From: an uncultured Bacilli bacterium
GTDB lineage: Bacteria; Bacillota_I; Bacilli_A; RF39; UBA660
DNA: 25,361 nt
Assembly: GCA_947624635.1 (NCBI GenBank)
Contig: CANQLF010000002.1
Coordinates: 1 to 25,361 of the forward strand
Direction of reading: 5' to 3'
The position numbers and the translations under genes are program-made. Position 1 is the stretch's first letter, and each line of letters begins with the position of its first letter. The notes beneath the pieces were generated by a model, which was not told the DNA's origin, made no database searches, and was given only the letters and a program-made list of their open reading frames with translations. Of this stretch, positions 22,998 through 25,361 are shown piece by piece.

Positions 22998-23080
22998 GAA
23001 ATTATAAAGTTTTTATGTATTATAATTATAAAATTTAAACATAATATATTAAATAGATATAATAATTATTACAAATTTTT

Positions 23081-23133
23081 AATTGCAACAATTTATTGAC
23101 AATTGCAACAAATCAGCGTATAATGTTGCAATT
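23081..23133 (+). promoter_or_regulatory. fic promoter with palindromic operator
   Basis: A consensus promoter, TTGACA (23096-23101) and TATAAT (23119-23124) 17 nt apart, is overlaid by three copies of AATTGCAACA: direct at 23081-23090 and 23101-23110, and inverted at 23124-23133. The last two form a 10-bp-arm palindrome that covers the -10 and transcription start. The two direct copies are 20 bp apart, about two helical turns. This is the layout of a repressor operator. Confidence 0.85.
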
Positions 23134-23148
23134 GAAAGGAGAAATATT

Positions 23149-24201
23149 ATGAGAAAATATGACTTAAAAAAAGAAGCAGAAAAGCTATTAACTCCAAATA
23201 TTGTTAATATGATTTCACTAATTCATGAATATAAGGGAAAACAAACTTTATACATTGAATCTAAAAAAGAGATTCTTACATCACTATTAAACATAGCAAA
23301 AATTCAAAGTTCTGAATATTCAAATAAAATTGAAGGTATTAAAACAACAGATAATAGAATAAAAGAAATAATTAACAACAAATTAGAACCTAAAAATAGA
23401 AACGAAGAAGAAATTGCTGGATATAGAGATGTATTAGAATTAATTCATGGAAATTATGAAAATATATCTATAACTCCTAATATAATACTTCAACTTCACA
23501 AAAATTTATATAAATATAGTACAGCTTCATATGCAGGAAAATATAAATCTTCAGATAATATTATTGAAGAAGTAAATGAAAATGGAGATAAAGTAATAAG
23601 ATTTAAACCTGTATCTGCATTTGAGACACCAAGATCTATTGAAGAATTATGTAATTCTTATAACGAAGAACTTTTAAAAGAAGAAATAGACCCACTATTA
23701 TTAATACCAATATTTATTTTAGATTTTTTATCAATACATCCATTTATTGATGGAAATGGGAGAATGAGTAGATTACTTACACTTTTATTGTTATACAAAA
23801 GTGGTTATATAGTTGGAAAATATATTAGTATTGAAAAAATTATTGAAAATACAAAAGAAAGCTATTATGATGCGTTAAAAAAATCTTCTATAAAATGGCA
23901 TGAAAATAAAAATAATTATAATTACTTTGTCGAATATTATTTAGGAATAATTGTAAGAGCTTACAAAGATTTTTCAAATAGAGTAGAATACATAACTAAT
24001 AAAAAATTATGTGTGAAAGATAGAGTAAGAATAATTATAGAAAAACAAGTTTCTAAAATTACAAAAAAAGAAATAGTTGAAATTTGCCCAGATATTAGTG
24101 AAGGTTCAATAGAAAGAGCATTAACTCAATTATTAAAAGAAGGTAAGATTTTAAAAATTAGTGGTGGTTGTATGACATCTTATATTTCTAATAACAAATA
24201 A
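23149..24201 (+). CDS. Fic domain protein (AMPylase-type) with C-terminal winged helix
   Basis: The 350-residue protein carries the complete Fic motif HPFIDGNGRMSR (197-208), with catalytic His197 and the anion-binding DGNGR, so nucleotide transfer from ATP to a protein target is expected. SNKIEG (58-63) fits the N-terminal autoinhibitory motif S/T-x3-E-G/N of class II Fic proteins, with Glu62 blocking the active site. The C-terminal part (about 297-346) looks like a winged helix-turn-helix (VKDRVRIIIEK, KKEIVEICPDISEGSIERAL, LLKEGKILKI), which could bind its own operator. AAAGGAG at 23135-23141 picks the ATG at 23149; upstream in-frame codons run through the promoter. Matching 33-bp elements lie before and after the gene. 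Confidence 0.92.
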   Translation: MRKYDLKKEAEKLLTPNIVNMISLIHEYKGKQTLYIESKKEILTSLLNIAKIQSSEYSNKIEGIKTTDNRIKEIINNKLEPKNRNEEEIAGYRDVLELIHGNYENISITPNIILQLHKNLYKYSTASYAGKYKSSDNIIEEVNENGDKVIRFKPVSAFETPRSIEELCNSYNEELLKEEIDPLLLIPIFILDFLSIHPFIDGNGRMSRLLTLLLLYKSGYIVGKYISIEKIIENTKESYYDALKKSSIKWHENKNNYNYFVEYYLGIIVRAYKDFSNRVEYITNKKLCVKDRVRIIIEKQVSKITKKEIVEICPDISEGSIERALTQLLKEGKILKISGGCMTSYISNNK

Positions 24202-24213
24202 AACACATACTTT

Positions 24214-24253
24214 AATTGCAACAAATCAGTCTATATTGTTGCAATTATTTTTT
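24214..24253 (+). terminator. fic terminator that duplicates the fic operator
   Basis: AATTGCAACA (24214-24223) and TGTTGCAATT (24237-24246) form a 10-bp stem followed by ATTTTTTT. The 33 bp 24214-24246 match the operator at 23101-23133 in 30 positions, including six identical bases at the start of the loop (AATCAG). It is thus both an intrinsic terminator and a second copy of the operator. Confidence 0.85.
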
Positions 24254-24274
24254 TATTAAATAGCTTAAACCACC

Positions 24275-24303
24275 TTACAGTTTTAATGGATTTATAGTAT
24301 AAT
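24275..24303 (+). promoter_or_regulatory. promoter for the gdpP-like gene
   Basis: TTACAG (24275-24280) and TATAAT (24298-24303) are 17 nt apart. Transcription would start near 24310. CACCTTAC over the -35 (24271-24278) is the exact inverted repeat of GTAAGGTG at the ribosome binding site (24321-24328). Confidence 0.7.
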
Positions 24304-24334
24304 AGTTATATAAGTTGATAGTAAGGTGAAAAGC

Positions 24335-25321
24335 ATGAAAATAAAAAGGCAAAAATTTTATGAAAACTTTAAAGAACAAGTAAATAAATTTAATAAAATA
24401 ATATTAGTTCCACATGATGAAATAGATTTAGATGCACTATCTTCTTCACTTGGAATGTATTTGCTTTTAGAAAAATTTGAAAAAGAAGTAATAATAAATA
24501 TAGATGAAGATAACACAGAATTGGGTGTTAAAAGAGCTTTACAAAAAATTAAGAAATTAAATCTTAATATGAATATATCAAAATTAGATAGTATTGAACT
24601 AACTGAAAATGATTTAATAATAATATTAGATTTTCATAAAAAAGAAATGGCACAAAATAAAGATATATTTAGAATGTGTAAAAACATAATTATAATAGAT
24701 CACCATGTAGAAAGTAAAGAATATATACAAAACTATATACTTAAATATATAGATGATGAATCATCAAGTACAACAGAAATAGTGTATGACTTTCTAAAAG
24801 AGGAAGATATAATGTTACCAAGTTATATTGCTACAGTAATGTTATCAGGAATTACACTTGATACATCAAACTTTACAATTAAAACTACAGATAAAACACA
24901 TGAAGTAGCTGCAGAACTAACTAAATGTGGCGCAATGTCTAAAGAAGTACAATACTTACTTAAAGAAGATTTACATGAATATATAGAAATGCAAAAAATA
25001 ATATTTAATACAGAAATAATAGATAAAATATATGCAATATCTGTAGGTAAAAAAACTAGTATATATACAAAAGAACAACTTGCAAAAATAGCTGATAGCT
25101 TGTTACAATTTGACGAAGTAGAAGCATCATTTTGTATTGGAAAAATTAATTCTAATATAATTGGTATAAGTGCAAGAAGTCTAGGTAATATAGATGTAGA
25201 AAAAATAATGAACAAATTAAATGGTGGAGGACATTTGACTGATGCAGCTTGTCAGATGTATAATACTACATTAGAGAAGGCAAAAGCTGAATTATTAAAA
25301 ATATTAGAAAAAATGAAGTAG
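24335..25321 (+). CDS. DHH-DHHA1 phosphoesterase, GdpP-like c-di-AMP phosphodiesterase without sensor domains
   Basis: The 328-residue protein aligns along its length with the C-terminal half of GdpP/YybT. It has HDEIDLDALSSSLG (29-42) with the metal-binding Asp pair, IILDFHKK, the IIDHHVES motif (about 120-127) and a DHHA1 domain with ADSLLQFDEVEASF, ISARSLGNIDVEKIM and NGGGHLTDAA. GdpP hydrolyses the second messenger c-di-AMP. The membrane, PAS and degenerate GGDEF parts of GdpP are absent and no trace is seen upstream. The ATG at 24335 follows GTAAGGTG at 8 nt or so; the GTG at 24326 lies within that site. The next gene is rplI, as in Bacillus, supporting the GdpP relationship. A role on nanoRNA (NrnA-like) is less likely. 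Confidence 0.88.
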   Translation: MKIKRQKFYENFKEQVNKFNKIILVPHDEIDLDALSSSLGMYLLLEKFEKEVIINIDEDNTELGVKRALQKIKKLNLNMNISKLDSIELTENDLIIILDFHKKEMAQNKDIFRMCKNIIIIDHHVESKEYIQNYILKYIDDESSSTTEIVYDFLKEEDIMLPSYIATVMLSGITLDTSNFTIKTTDKTHEVAAELTKCGAMSKEVQYLLKEDLHEYIEMQKIIFNTEIIDKIYAISVGKKTSIYTKEQLAKIADSLLQFDEVEASFCIGKINSNIIGISARSLGNIDVEKIMNKLNGGGHLTDAACQMYNTTLEKAKAELLKILEKMK

Positions 25322-25342
25322 TCTTCTAAAAGGAGGATGGAT

Positions 25343-25361
25343 ATGAAAGTAATATTTTTAA
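25343..25361 (+). CDS. rplI: 50S ribosomal protein L9 (partial, runs off the right edge)
   Basis: Only the first six codons are present, reading MKVIFL, which is the usual start of L9. AGGAGGAT (25331-25338) is a strong ribosome binding site, and the gene starts 21 nt after the gdpP-like stop. Identification rests on this start and on the conserved gdpP-rplI order known from Bacillus. Confidence 0.75.

Noticed and set aside
23083..23148. TTG-initiated longer form of the Fic protein
   Set aside because: These codons are the promoter and operator (TTGACA, TATAAT, palindrome); AAAGGAG selects the ATG at 23149.
1..25361. CRISPR array, tRNA, rRNA, transposase, integrase or prophage genes
   Set aside because: No regularly spaced repeats, cloverleaf sequences or recombinase motifs (DDE, or tyrosine/serine recombinase) were found on either strand.

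Overview
The window is AT-rich DNA using the standard code (TGA ends several genes, tryptophan is TGG), with strong AGGAGG-type ribosome binding sites and sigma-A-like promoters. The gene content (CwlD-type amidase, CotJ coat proteins, FtsEX with a CwlO/PcsB-like partner, a GdpP-type c-di-AMP phosphodiesterase) points to a low-GC Bacillota. A two-iron superoxide reductase suggests an anaerobe, and the CotJ genes suggest a spore former or a recent descendant of one. The surface proteins resemble those I associate with uncultured gut Bacillota; that placement is an inference from protein style only.

Layout. 1-3200: a well-formed promoter and a structured leader lead into rplM-rpsI, followed by a nucleoside phosphorylase, a histidine phosphatase and a cwlD-like amidase, an arrangement resembling the rplM-rpsI...cwlD order of Bacillus. 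3200-6600: a minus-strand zinc-dependent phospholipase C-family gene, divergent from an Abi-family HEPN gene that overlaps an htrA-type protease gene by 4 nt. 6600-9480: an ftsE-ftsX-M23 operon with overlapping ends, coding for a cell-division-linked wall hydrolase or hydrolase activator. 9480-17400: a surface locus with a TasA/camelysin-like N-terminus protein, an anchored InlB-repeat/Ig-like protein, a 1257-residue secreted repeat protein and a membrane-anchored thioredoxin-fold protein. 17400-21100: uvrB, a desulfoferrodoxin gene, a cotJA-cotJB fusion and cotJC. 21100-22970: a DUF2207 membrane protein. 23080-24250: a Fic-domain gene bracketed by near-identical 33-bp palindromic elements. 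24270-end: a short gdpP-like gene and the first codons of rplI.

Four signals stand out. First, the 33-bp element forms the promoter/operator of fic and recurs (30/33) just after the gene as its terminator. Second, the two surface transcription units have paralogous upstream regions, each ending in a promoter-like region with a G-run in the spacer, which suggests co-regulation or phase variation. Third, there is a cluster of consensus DnaA boxes around the start of the cotJ operon. Fourth, several family members have unusual architectures: a CotJA-CotJB fusion, a GdpP reduced to DHH-DHHA1, a LytM domain with His-x-Asp in place of His-x-His, and an Abi gene translationally coupled to htrA. No CRISPR array, tRNA, rRNA, transposase or integrase gene was seen.
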